DNA of 64,000 nt, taken from NCBI GenBank assembly GCA_003993805.1, contig RSEF01000017.1, forward strand, positions 6,202,502 to 6,266,501, written 5' to 3'. The notes below the pieces were generated by a model. The model made no database searches. It had not been told where the DNA came from and was given only the letters and a program-made list of their open reading frames with translations. Positions within the stretch are counted from its first letter, which is position 1. Every line of letters begins with the position of its first letter. Position numbers and translations under genes: made by a program. Below, piece by piece: positions 36,901 to 48,462 of this stretch. Source of the DNA: Himantopus leucocephalus. Lineage: Eukaryota; Chordata; Aves; Charadriiformes; Recurvirostridae.

Positions 36901-39285
36901 CACACCACAGCTACTTGTGATGTGTTTCTCTTCCCAAGAACCAGATCCCATCAGCCATAAACAACAGGCAAAAACCACTTAATGTTATTGCCCAAAAAGA
37001 GGGAGTTTCCCAGCCAGGCTGGGAGAGAGGAGAAACAAATCCTGCTGCCAAAAGTTTCAGAATTGGGAAACATTTCCTAGGCTTCAAGCATTTGCAAAAC
37101 TACAAAGCAAATACCAGTTCCCTGGTGGGATGCTCTTGAGCAAGAGCAAAGGTAAAGGATGCTGCATGGTCCTGCCTCCACATGCTGTGTTATGGAGAAA
37201 CGGGAATCATAGCACGTTTTACAGCATTAAGAGTACTGGCTTACTAACAGGGCTGGGAGAGAAAGCAGATGTGGTCCCAGATTTCAGCCTTATGGAGACC
37301 TGACATTCAACAGCTTCAAGGAGAAAAGCAGAAAACAAAGCAAGATGGTCTTTCTCTTCTTCAGTGCCTGACCAAGGGCTGTGATCTCCTGCTGCGCTGA
37401 TCCACAGGGCTCTGCTCACCCTCAGAAGCACAACGGGGTGCCCAGCTTAAGAACAGGGACCTTTTTTGGCAGGCGGGTACCTCTTAGCTCCTGGGCTGTT
37501 AACCCTGCTCTGAAACCCAGGAAGAACAGCAGGCTTCAGAGCTCACCCATTTTAAAGCCCTTTAAGTCCTGTTTTCAACAGAAAGGCATTTTCAAGTTGT
37601 CACAGAGACATGGAAACATAGGACAAGTGGGAATGGAAAGGTCAGTCCTTCATTCCCTCTCCGTGACCCCAGCTGAGAGTGGCGAGACCGACTTCAAGGA
37701 GACCTTTCCTTCATGGCCTTGCCATAGAGCTTCACCCACCACAAAGCTTTCCAAAACACAGAGCTTATTTTTAAAACCCCAAGTTCTCTGCATCCCCTCC
37801 ATCACCCCTAGACTAAACAGCAGCATTTCCACCCACCCTTCCTTATAGGTCATGTTTTATAAATCTCTTTATCACACATGCTGATCTCCTAAATGTTCTC
37901 ACTTCTCAGAGCAAGGTCCTCAGCGGCAGGAGGGTGGTTGGGCTTCCTACAGTGGCAGACCAGGGCCTCCTTCTCACGAGACCTGACTCAGGCACAAGTC
38001 AGAGCTTCTCGGCAGTTTGAGGTTTTTTGAGTTGAGTCACTTGTCAGCCCGTAGCTATGCTCCAGAGGCATGTTAAAACTTTCTCTTTCTTTTCCCTGCA
38101 CTGGGTGATGCACAACACATCATTTGGGCTTGCTTCAGCATCTCAGCAGCCAGGGAAAAGCCGCCCAGGTCTCAACTATGATGTTATTAATAAACCTCCC
38201 CCCACATGCAATGCTAAAAACACCCTCCCCATAATCAGCCTGGAAAGCAGGGAGTTATTTAGCTGCATTATTTACAGCCCCCATTGCCTGGAAGCTTTTT
38301 ATTGCGTTGTTGTCTCAGCTGCCCTCTTGCTCACAGCGGTGGGAGCACTCACAGAGGATGACCCCGGCTGCAGTCATGTCCTGAGGCAGCAGAGCGGGAG
38401 ATAAGGAGAAGGGAATGAAGCTCACAGGCCCCTCCCTGGATGTCAGAGTGGGGATTACACACCCTGTGCAATGCAACATCTCCTGCACTTGAAAGTTAAA
38501 AACGGTCAGTGCATATTTCCCAAACCCACCGTGAGGAAAGGGAAGGGGGTGTAGGACCGTACAACTTCCCAGAGTGATCCCCCGACTCTGTCAAGACCAG
38601 AATTTGGCCTGAATGATGCAAGGAAGTAGAGAAATCTCTCCATGCCATGTCACAGGCAGTGATGCTTGGTCTAACTATTTCTTCTCTGCCTGAATGATCC
38701 ATCATGTCCTCACGTCCATGACGTGTGCCCAGAAATCTGCCCCACCCTGTGTTTATCCAACCCTGATTCCTCTACACAGCCCTCCAAGAGGAGATAAGTG
38801 CTCATTACACATATTTACAAAGCAGCAGAATGCATTTGTCTAGCACAGCATGTTTCTGTTAATAGTGCCACCAGCTCAGCCAAAACTGAACAAGAAGTGT
38901 TCCCCCATTAGCAGGGGAGAAGCTGCATCCAGGTGGGAAGGCAGCTGTGGAAAGGGCACAGGGACAGGAGGCTACAGGATGCTACGGCCGCATTAGCAGG
39001 GCTAGAGCTGTCCCAGAAGGACAGTTAGGCAACAGAAAGGGGTAGGGACCTGCGCTGCACCATACCGCATTGGGGGAAGTTTGTGAGCATGTCCGCTGCT
39101 GGAAAGGAGCTGCTGTTCTTCAAGAGGAGCAGGGAGCTTGCCGGGTTGTACCAGCTGTGGGGCACACCACGGTTTCAAGGTAGCACAAGTGCCTGTGGTA
39201 GCTAGCAATGGACTGAGGTTCTCCGGCCCCGTACACCCTGGTTCATCCAGTCTTCAGAAGTCAGAGATTAACTTAAGCTCTGAAT

Positions 39286-39534
39286 CACAAGGTTTAGTTC
39301 TCTTTCTTGCAAATTTGTTGTCATGTATGATGCTAATGCTTGATAATTACATGCATCAAGCCACTGTCCAAACTGTTAAAATTAAATTACTTCCTGGGAC
39401 AGTAAGTTCCATAATGAAACACAACTTAAATTAAGATGATGATGATGATAATAATAATAATCCTCTTTTTATGGGATCTCCTTCCCCTCTTGCTCATGTC
39501 ACAAAGAGAAAGCGAGGGGTTAGGAAGAACAGCA
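39286..39534 (+). repeat. Duplicated segment, copy 1
   Basis: It aligns with 42578-42812 over its whole length, roughly 85% identical by eye. Shared words include TTAAATTACTTCCTGGGAC, AGTTCCATAATGAAACACAA and TTAGGAAGAACAG. The copies differ by a GAT/AAT microsatellite expansion here. I do not recognise it as a named repeat family. Confidence 0.8.
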
Positions 39535-42337
39535 GCTCTTGCTCAGCTTTGTCTAGCTTACTCCTCCTTCAATACATGTCTGTGAAATCACCTCTTACTC
39601 AGCTTTACCACAGTCCCATTCGCTTTCATCTCTCTTCAAAGGAGATTCCTCCATGCTTTTGATTATCCCAGTCATACTTTCTTATTTCCCTCCACCGCTG
39701 AAGCAAGCAGATGACCAGCACATGACTGCCAACTCATTTCACCCCTTGCACTCCAACCGTCCTTCAGCCTCCTAATAGCTCATTTTTCTTTTAAACGTCC
39801 TCGAGTCCTCACTGAGGGGTCCAGAATGACTCCACACCAAATTATTTAGTACTCTGGAGGGGCTACTCCCAAACGGAAGGAATTCCGACTATGTTCTTAC
39901 AGAAGACAGATCTGGGACATTCACTCTGCAGCCGGACGGCAATGGATCTGGCTTGCTCATCTCTGTTCCTTTGGGGCCTTTCTGTATCCTCCAGCACGGT
40001 CTCCTCTCTCGCTATGCTATTTGCATGGACTTAACATTGTTCTTTGTAGAGCACATCCATTTTCAAGTTATTCCAACTCACTGTTGGCCACGGGGTTTCC
40101 AGCTCTCAAACACACATTTTAACAATAGCTGGAAACTGAAGTCCTGCACGCAATCTCTTATTTTAGCAGAGAACATTTTTCTTCCTGTTAGATAACATAC
40201 CTCCTGGAAAAAGAACCTAACATTTCCAGACCCCTTCCTGATTCTCCATCCTTATTTAACATCAATGAATCTGTCTCCCTATCTAATGCATGGGAATGAT
40301 ACTGTCCAGGTCATCCAGAGTAAGATGGGAGGCATAAACTAACAGGTCCTAGTGACAACTGCTCATTGATCCACTTTCAGTAAGTGTTACACTTGTCCCT
40401 CCACAGGAACAAACACAGACGTGCCTCTTCCAGTGCACAGGAGGAACAACCTGCGTGCGGCCAGACAAGCCTGCGAGCCGGAGCGAGGGCACTGGGAAAG
40501 CCACCCATCATGCTCGATGGGCTGGTGTTAACCATGAAGGGATGAGAGCAGAGTCGGCGGCTCTCATCAAATTTATGTGATATTTACCTGCCCAAGAGCT
40601 CTTGCGTGTCCAACCTACAGAACCACCAAAAGGAGCGGTGTGACGCTTTTCCCCTCACGCTGCAGCACTCGGGTCAGTTGAGTAAGTGGACCTCAGCAGG
40701 TGTCTGTTTGCAGTCACTCAAGCTCATGCTCCCAAGCTAAAAGATCCTCCCCAAACTATCAGTAGATGTAGATAATTTTAAAATTTTCTCCTGGATTATT
40801 ATTTTTTTTCCTTTCAGTAACACCAACTAACCAATCCAGAAAGAACCTAGAAAAAATGTAATCTTGGGGTTTTCTATCAGGTAAACGGAGCGGTTGAGTG
40901 AATTCATTTTGTGTTAAGCTAATGTGGAATCAAAGTTACACCTGCAGTACAGGATGGGTAGGGCAGAGCTCTACCCTGGGCATAAAGGACAGACACAGGC
41001 CGGCTGTAGAGAACACAGTCCTCCCTGGAAAATGGGCCCAAGACTGTCAACTCCAAAACGCCACATGCAACAGGACCACCTCAGGCCCTACAAAGCCATC
41101 CTTCTCCAGCTGGCTGCCTAAATCCACTATTGTTTAGTGGAAAGAGCTGCACAATAGGTCGTCATCTCAGGCTTTCGCTCTGCATTGGAGACCTGGTCTG
41201 AAGAGATCCTACCCTGGGTGATTTCTTCACAGTTGTTCTCAGCACCACAGGCAGAAGAAGTGGCACATAGGTCAGAGGTGGACTGGAAAGCTCCCGAAGC
41301 CAAATCACCAAACAGGAGAGACACCTGGGCTGTCCTGCAACCGGCAGCCTGATGTCCAAACCACAGAGATGGACAGACCTGGTGCTATTTCCAGGAAGCC
41401 TCCTCACTGCAGTCTCCAGAGAAATCACCACGTTGCTCCTTGCTCGGGAGACCTCACCGCTGGTGCCAAGGCTTGCTGGCTCTCGGTGCCTGTTGTTCTC
41501 TGGTTACAGATCCCCTCTGAGGCTCTTCAACAAACCAGGAACCTGAAGAGGCATTGCTGTCCTTCAGCCTTCACTGGCCAACTGCCTGGTGCTCTCCTCT
41601 TCCCTTGCAACCAGCTGGTAAGTACCGATCCCAGCTCCATATCCTTCACAACCCTCCCAGGGCAGCCAGATCTGGCCTGTCCGAACAAACAGAGGAACTA
41701 TTACAGCAGCAAGTAGTTGCCTTCTCCTGGTGAACCTACTTGTTCCTCAACGCCAACTGCTACAGCTGATCAAAACCAGGCAAAGTTCTTGATTCAAGCA
41801 TGAGTTGGAGCCAGAGAAGCAGGAATAACAGAGGCGCCGGTCAGAATAGCTGTTTTGCAAGACTAATTTTAGTGACCTATATTTACGGCTCTTCCACAGT
41901 AGGTGGGTGAAAGTGCAGGGTGTTTCGTTTTGCAAACCCCACGCCAAACACAGCCTCTGATTCTAGTCCAACCCAGAACCTACTGAGCACTTTAAAATCC
42001 TCTTTCACCTAAGGGTCCCAAAGCGTTGGATGGGGATGTCTGCTTAATAACACCACCACCTCATATATGTTGGATGAAATACAAGCCACTCGCCACATCA
42101 GAGCCCATGACTGGAGCGAGGGCACAGCGTTACTCATGCCCTATAATCCTCTTCCTGCAGCAATCCTCACCGCCGTGTAAGCGTAGTGTTTTATTTCATC
42201 AAGTTCAGGTTTCATCCCTTTCACACATTTTTTACCCCTAAATTATTATTTGCAACAGAATTCAAGTCTTAAGACAGAATATGGGCTAAAGTTTTCCCAT
42301 TATTTCTTGTTCTCTCAGTGAGAGCTATTGCTACACA

Positions 42338-42528
42338 CAGCAGACGGGCTCACGCGAGAGCTGCTCCACTCCAGCTGCTTCCAAGGCAGCCTGGAGAACA
42401 AAACCAGAAAGCAGGTCCCAGACCCAGATTGGAGCCCAGTCAAAGCCAAACAGGAACAGTCTCCAGTTTCAGATTCTGAGCTCAATTTTAAAAAGCGGAA
42501 AAAAACCAAAGGCAGGATTGAGGCGAGT
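42338..42528 (+). other. Exon-like open frame, charged/serine-rich, unassigned
   Basis: After an ACACACAG acceptor-like site the frame stays open and encodes a basic, serine-rich stretch with words such as PDWSPVKAKQEQSPVSDSE and FKKRKKTKGR. This looks more like nuclear-protein coding sequence than the chance frames around it. The possible donor GA|GTGTAA is weak. I cannot name a family. It may belong with the exon-like frames at 45.0-45.7 kb or be coincidence. Confidence 0.25.
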
Positions 42529-42577
42529 GTAATCCAAGTCTCACAGCATCCCTGTTTTACTAACGAGGAACCTACAG

Positions 42578-42812
42578 CACAAGGTTTAATTCTCTTTCTT
42601 GCAAATCTGTTGTCATACCTGATAGAAATGCTTGATAATTACATGCGTCAAGCCCATTGTCCAAACCGTGAAAATTAAATTACTTCCTGGGACAATAAGT
42701 TCCATAATGAAACACAATTTAAATTAAGATGAAAATAATAGTCTTTTTACGAGATCGCCTTCCCCTCCTGTTTGTGTCACAGAGAGACACGCGGTGGATT
42801 AGGAAGAACAGA
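42578..42812 (+). repeat. Duplicated segment, copy 2
   Basis: Second copy of the 39286-39534 segment, same orientation, 3.3 kb away and without the GAT microsatellite. Flanking sequence is not shared, so only this segment moved or was duplicated. Confidence 0.8.
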
Positions 42813-43475
42813 TGATGTGACTTACCCAGTGCTGCTTGGAGCTGGGTGACAGCACCTTCACTTGACCCCTGGAGTCCAAATGCAGTCCCCAGATCTAATC
42901 ACTAAACCACAGGGGATGTCTGCACCATGAGTGTTTAGTTTACAAGTCAAAACAGAGTCTAACTGCCAGCATGCAAGTGCAACTTGATATCCATCCACTG
43001 GCTCTATCACTACCACTTCGTGCATTATTCATCCCGGTCTTGCACAACAGAGGCCTTGAAATCAGAACCCAGAGGCAATTAGGCAGAGCCAGATCAGCCA
43101 CAGCGCAGCACAGCGAGGGGTGAAAAGGCGAGGCTGGTAAAACCCGGGTCCCAGCACCCTGCTTTGCTTCCCTCAGTTCCTGCCCTCGGGGTGCCTCTCT
43201 CGGCTGCCAGCCCAAGTGGATTTGCATGGTCCATATGTGACTGCTGCTTATTTGCACCTGGCTTTGGGTGGTACCATTAGACCCTGAGCTGCTCTATCAT
43301 CTCGCCCTGCAACAGGAGGCACCCAAGCCAGCACATAAAACACCCACCTGAGCCGCAGTGTCCTTGCAGCACTGGTATTTAAACTCTCAACAGCAATTTT
43401 CTCCAAGCTATGCCTTGACCTTTTCACTCCTGGCACCAAAGCTACATGAGCTTGGAGCACGTCTATGCCATGAAA

Positions 43476-43560
43476 ATCCATTTTAGAAATGGAGACCTGT
43501 TAAGATCACCCAGCTACAGATTAAAAAACTGTGTTCTCCTCAAAGCCTGTCACTACGGCA
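43476..43560. mobile_element. MIR-like ancient SINE fragment (tentative)
   Basis: TCCATTTTAGAAATGGAGAC, followed a few bases on by TCACCCAGCTACAG, follows the order of the MIR core (CATTTTACAGATGAGGAAAC, then TCACACAGCTAGTAAG). It is strongly diverged and tentative. Confidence 0.3.
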
Positions 43561-44712
43561 GTCCTGGCATCTCCTGTTCAGATGAACAGAGACGTCTCAT
43601 TTTTTCCAAAGCCGAAGAGCTGCCTCTCTCCATCCCTTCGCCCTCTGGAGCACATAGCAGTCTGCGGAGGAGCAGAGCCAGTTTGGCTGCCAGGCACTTA
43701 AATAACTCCCTGTGCTTGTTCTGAGAAAAACCTTCTCCATCCATCATTCCCTGATGGAGTTGGTATGACTGAAAGATCAAACAGATTTCAGCACGGGGTC
43801 TCACCATATAAAGAGCAAAGAAGTGCCCTGCCAGCTTGTCACCTTGCACTTTTATCTATAAAACATTACCTTTCAAGAAGTTCCCACGGGAGGCAAGAAA
43901 TGTGAGACAGCCACTTCCCTCGGCCACACGGATGCTGTAGAAACACCTCCTCTCCCCTACCTTTCACTCCTACCCCTTCCAGGTAACATGATCTGTGTAG
44001 CTCCACCTGCTGAAAACCACTTGATATCAGATTAAAAATCACATTTGTCTCCCTCTGCAGAGACTGTCAGCATTCGCCATGGCCAAAGGGCGTCAGCAGC
44101 ACTGATAAACCTTGCTTGATGCTCAGCTGCGGTACGTTGCTCTGGCTAGGGGCTGTACCAGCGTAGACCAGGTAAAGCCCTGGTCGGGACTACCATTGCA
44201 TCCAACCACTGTAAGGTCCCTAGGGCTCGTTATTCATTCTGCTTGTACAGCACAGTGAGACTCTGGTCTCTGACTGCAGTACAGGCTCAGGCAAAAGGGC
44301 TTTACGGTTGGGCATCCAGACTGGAAAACCTTTTCTCGTGTTGTAGGGAAGAACCTCTCAATTGTGTTTTCTAGAGCAGAATCCAGACCAAAAAAAATTC
44401 TACTAGTACATCAGAATTTTACAAGGGTTCAGACACGATCAAAGGAATTATTTCACATGGGCAGACTCATTTGGACATGTGTATGCTGTTCCACTTCACT
44501 CAAATCCTAAGCTCATCCCTACCTTTCCTTGTTGGACTGTCCCTCTTCACAGCACAGCAGCGCACACTGACCCAAGGGACTCTGTGATTTTGTACCACAG
44601 ACAAGGATTTCCAAGCCTGCCCAAGGCAAACTATGGGTCAAGCTCCTGAGTAAAGATTTCAGAGACAGAACAGAATTGCTAAACCCTTTGCTATGAACTA
44701 CCACGTTAAGAA

Positions 44713-44860
44713 CTTTCATCATCTGCAAACCTCAATTTTCCTACCTGCAAGAGAAGGATGACACAGCCTCTTGACTCCCCGGGTGTTGCTAGGATTAGAC
44801 AATGTTTGCTCAACATTAATGTAGATTTTGGTGTCTTGTGTTATTGCTACTGTCACATTC
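44713..44860 (+). mobile_element. MIR-like ancient SINE fragment (tentative)
   Basis: ACCTCAATTTTCCTACCTGC, then GGTGTTGCTAGGATTAGAC, resembles the MIR-family 3' half (CCTCAGTTTCCTCATCTGTA, then GTTGTTGTGAGGATTAAA). Divergence is high, so family membership needs a profile search. Confidence 0.35.
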
Positions 44861-45039
44861 TAGAAAGGTCAGTGAACACATTCCAGTGAGTCAGAGCCTT
44901 CCCACAGCGTTACCGTCGTCCTCAGAGCTTAGGCAGGCTCTGTATTTGGATAAGGCCCACCGCAATCCCACCCTTAAAAGATCCCAATGTACGTCAGAGT
45001 GGCAGCCCTTTCCTGTCACTGCCTCATCTCTATTTTTAG

Positions 45040-45684
45040 GATAAGGAACACTTGGAAGATGATGCTGAAATTGAAGCAGGAAAAGAAAATAAACTCAAAC
45101 CACTGAGCATTAGAGAACGTCTAGCCAGAGTCAGAAAGCAGGGAGAGAAGAGACGTGGACAGAGACATGTTCAGGTAGAAATTAAACTGAAAAGAGAGTC
45201 TCCCACTACTTCTTCTCCAATTAGAAACCTTCAGTGAGAACCTCTTGCCAGCCCAGCACCTCGTGTAAAACGGCAGTGATATTACCAAACCTCTTTCATA
45301 AAGCACTTGGATATATTGAGGACCTTATACAGTCTCCAAAAAAAAATACAGACTTTTTCTGGGAAAAGCATCGATTCATTGACCCTACAATTCTTACCTG
45401 GAAACCTCTTGCACTCCATGAACTCAAGGCAGGGCTGCAACACCGATTCCTAGCTCCCTGTCCCCTGGCTTGAGACATTATGTTTCTTGGCTCTCCAGCC
45501 AACTGCGAGGTATGCTGCCCCGGGATCAGAAAGCCACGCTAACCAGCCATATCCCAAATTCTCTAGGCTCTCTGCCATGGAGCTGCGAGCCCGAAGTCCT
45601 GAGAATGATGACTTTAAACCAACAATGCACAAATCAAACTGCGGGTGGGTTACGCAAAATTTCAACACACCGAAAGCAGAGTAA
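45040..45684 (+). CDS. Two phase-compatible exon-like frames, uncharacterised protein (hypothetical)
   Basis: The first frame, 45040-45174, follows a strong polypyrimidine acceptor (CTATTTTTAG). It is exactly 45 codons and ends HVQ at CAG|GTAGAA. It is lysine/glutamate-rich, with IEAGKENKLKPLSIRERLAR and VRKQGEKRRGQRHVQ. The second, 45499 to TAA at 45684, follows TTGGCTCTCCAG and continues in the same phase 0: SRLSAMELRARSPENDD, FKPTMHKSNCGWVTQNF. Its end also contains a good donor (AGA|GTAAGG at 45681), so it could be internal. If 45174 is not used as a donor, the first frame reads on to a TGA at 45235. No family is recognised and no start exon was found. It could be part of a gene between PTGES and the torsins, a decayed gene, or chance. 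Confidence 0.35.
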
Positions 45685-45730
45685 GGCCAGGCAAAGCTCT
45701 TGTCTGGGACTTTCTTCTCTCCTCACCCCT

Positions 45731-45975
45731 TGGCCTTAAGTACTCCATGTCTGCATCCCTTATCTCTCCCTTTGAACACACCCACCCCATCTCCACTACC
45801 TCCCCTACCACCATAGCTTTAGCACCCTGAATTACTCACTTCAAACACCCCATATCCTCCAGCTCACACCGCTGCTCCCCAAATCCCTACCTTCCCTCTT
45901 CCTGTAATCCCCCCAATCCTTGTCTCTCCCACACCCTCACCTTCCCACCACACCACTTCCACCGCTGATCAACAC
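45731..45975. repeat. G-poor pyrimidine/adenine-rich tract
   Basis: About 245 bases on the + strand contain very few G and long C/T clusters (CCTCCCCTACCACC, CTCTCCCACACCCTCACC). This is low-complexity, strand-asymmetric DNA with no coding frame of note. Confidence 0.6.
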
Positions 45976-48462
45976 TGCCCAAACCAGTGCTTTTAGAAAG
46001 TTCTTCTCAGCTACAAATTTTCAGTACTTTCAGCTCGTGGCAACTGATTCAAGATGCCCCACTGCCGGCTGACCACCCCCCACCACCCCCCATGCTGGTC
46101 AGGGGGGCAGCGTGAATACATGACAGGATGCCAGTTCTGTGCCCAGGGCACAGGAGGGCATTGAGACAAAAGAACAACATGCTCATCAGCACAACACAAC
46201 AGGCGACAAGACGTCGCACCGTGTAGTGTGTGTTGCAGGGTCTGTGCTACACTTGGAGCTTCCAGACAGCTGTTCAAGGAAATTGCCATCAATGTCAGCC
46301 CCACCACCGCTATTAGACATCTCATCCATGTCCGGGCCCAGCTTGAACCCATTTAACTTGTAAGGGATAATGAGATAACAGCATGACATGTTGCAGCTGA
46401 AGGTTATTTAAACACCCATCTGGTACCTGTTATGCAGCATACATCCTATTGTTGTATAGGAAATATATGCCACCTCCCTCCCACATGGAAAGGAGAAGAT
46501 CTATGGATGTGTCCCATGCTACTCCTTCTTTTTGCATAGATGAGGTAATTCTTCTTCTCTGTGTTGCTTCTAGCATATCACTTTGCATTTCCTACCTGCG
46601 TTTTGGGAGATGCAGCTCCTTCCAGGCTGGTGAGACCTTGTGAAATGACACAAGACCACAATGAAAAAATTTAATAGGGACATCTCATCACCCCCTTTGC
46701 ACATCAGTCAGAAGAGGCTCCACAACAGCTGGGTTTGAAAATGTGGACCATAAACTGTGAAACTGATTCACCCTTTGTAGGACACAACTTGGCACTACAC
46801 TTTACCCTGGAGAGATTCGGGGATGACAATCCATTTCAGTGTTCATGGGACCGCACTCCGTTTCTACAGAGGAATGGTGAAACATCTGCTGAAGTCTGTG
46901 AGGTGAGCAACGCAGCCTGACTGCACCTTTGATTCAGATGTACAGCCAAGAATATCTACATATCCCAACTAAACAGCCTCATTTCTTTATTCAAACTCTC
47001 CATCTTCCTTTACAACATGACTTTTGCCATCCTCGGTCCCCTGCTCAAATTGCCTGTGAAGCTCTTGCCCTCTGTGGAGCCTGAGCAGCCAGGAGGGCTG
47101 GGTTGCGTGATATCCCTAAAAATCACGTTTCATAACATAAGCGGTCAGCTCTGCAGATGTGTACTCTCCTGTCTCCCTCAGGCATGACTCAGTTTTCTGC
47201 AAAAGTTGTTCTAACCCTTGCAAATCCTGGGCTAAAACCTTTGTCTGACACCCCATCTAGCGTTCAGCACAGACAAACGCAGAGCACTGCTGCATCGAGG
47301 ACACAGAGTTGACTGGAGAATTCCCAGCATCTTTTCAGCGATATTAAACCACCTTTGTACAAACATCACTTAAGCTGACTTCAAGAGAGCTCTGACAGAG
47401 TCCAGGCAACACGTAAACCTGGATATCATAGAATGGTTTAGGTTGGAAGGGACGTTGAAAGTCAATGCCATTTCCAGTTCCTTCCTCTGGCCTCTGTGCA
47501 GCCTCCGGGTCTCCTAACGGAGAGATTGCAGCCGGGAAGCCCAGCAAGCCCCGCTCCGCAGGTGTCAGCTCCTCGGCAGCCCAAACCCTCTGCTTTGAGG
47601 ATACCCCTCCGTAGGTGAGTCATCTGGGCAAACTACCTTGGAATAACAAGCCAAGAGTCTAAGCTGTGCCCGCCTCAAGACTCGACGGCAGCTAACAGCG
47701 AGGACTCTCTCTCAAAATAGGGAACAACGGGGCTTCCCGGGTGCTCGGCAGTCGGCAGCACCGAGCACTTGTTTCAAGTGAGACTGAATCTTGAGCATGT
47801 ATTTTGAATACTAAGTGATGCTGTTCAGTGTTTTTCCAATGAGATTTTAAAAATAAAATGAGAATTACTTAAAAGTGCTTTTCACATTTTTTTTCATTAA
47901 AAAAAAAAAAGGGCGTTTGCTGAGTGTTTCCGTGTCTGTCCTTCCCCTTTGCAAACACACTCTTTGGTGGTGGTGGTGGGTCATGAAGTTGTCAGGACAA
48001 AATATCTGTGCTGAGAACTTGGTTTTAATAAAGCAGCTTTATGACTTGTTCAGTCCTGTGAGTTGAGGAGCTCCAGCCACTGCTACGGAAATCTACAGAA
48101 ACCTCTGCGATGCCACGTGCACAACCCACTCTGAACTGAGCCCGAAACAAGCATCGCTATGTTCTTGGTTAATCACCAGACCAATCAGCACCTTGGTTAA
48201 GACACAATGAGGTTCCAGTCCTGCCCCCCTCAGAGCTGGGATTGTTCTGATGAAACTCTCGCTACCCATGCGGGGATACCCTGCTCACAACACTTTCAGA
48301 TCTCAAGTGTGATCTCTGTTAACTCATTAACAACTCCAGCTTACAGGACACTTGGCTTCCATCCTCTTGAAGAGCCTCGGGCCTCACGCTCCAGGAAGTT
48401 ATTCTGCAGCTTCGGTTTTGCTTTCCTTTCCTGCTGAGCCGGGCTGGCTTTCAGTTCCTACC
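45976..48462. other. Upstream flank of the torsin-like gene
   Basis: No recognised gene. It holds a short antisense CR1 end (47425-47480). A frame at about 46729-46901 ends at a consensus-like donor but has no family resemblance. A promoter for the torsin-like gene must lie near its 3' end, but it has no CpG island and no TATA box I can defend. Confidence 0.5.
47425..47480 (-). mobile_element. CR1 LINE 3' end fragment
   Basis: ATCATAGAATGGTTTAGGTT followed by GGAAGGGACGTTGAAAG is the reverse complement of the CR1 3' terminus. It is a short, 5'-truncated insertion. Confidence 0.85.

Larger units (their letters stand above)
31901..42337. other. Intergenic region between PTGES and the torsin cluster, no gene recognised
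   Basis: Ten kilobases hold only isolated open frames without family resemblance. There is an unresolved A run at 32260-32282, an allelic-looking duplication at 33655-33960, a poly-A/poly-T pair near 34965-34990, a GAT/AAT microsatellite at about 39438-39463, and the first copy of a 240-bp duplicated segment. Confidence 0.55.

Noticed and set aside
37381..37848. 155-codon + strand frame rich in Ser, Lys and Pro
   Set aside because: Unusually long for the local composition, but with no family match, no start context and no companion exon in phase.
44061..44131. Small exon-like piece between CTCTGCAG and CG|GTACGT
   Set aside because: It is open in only one frame and its phases match no neighbouring candidate.
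46729..46901. Frame preceded by ACAG and ending in GAG|GTGAGC, a consensus-like donor
   Set aside because: The upstream tract is not pyrimidine-rich, the phase does not fit the 45-kb candidate exons, and the peptide resembles nothing known.
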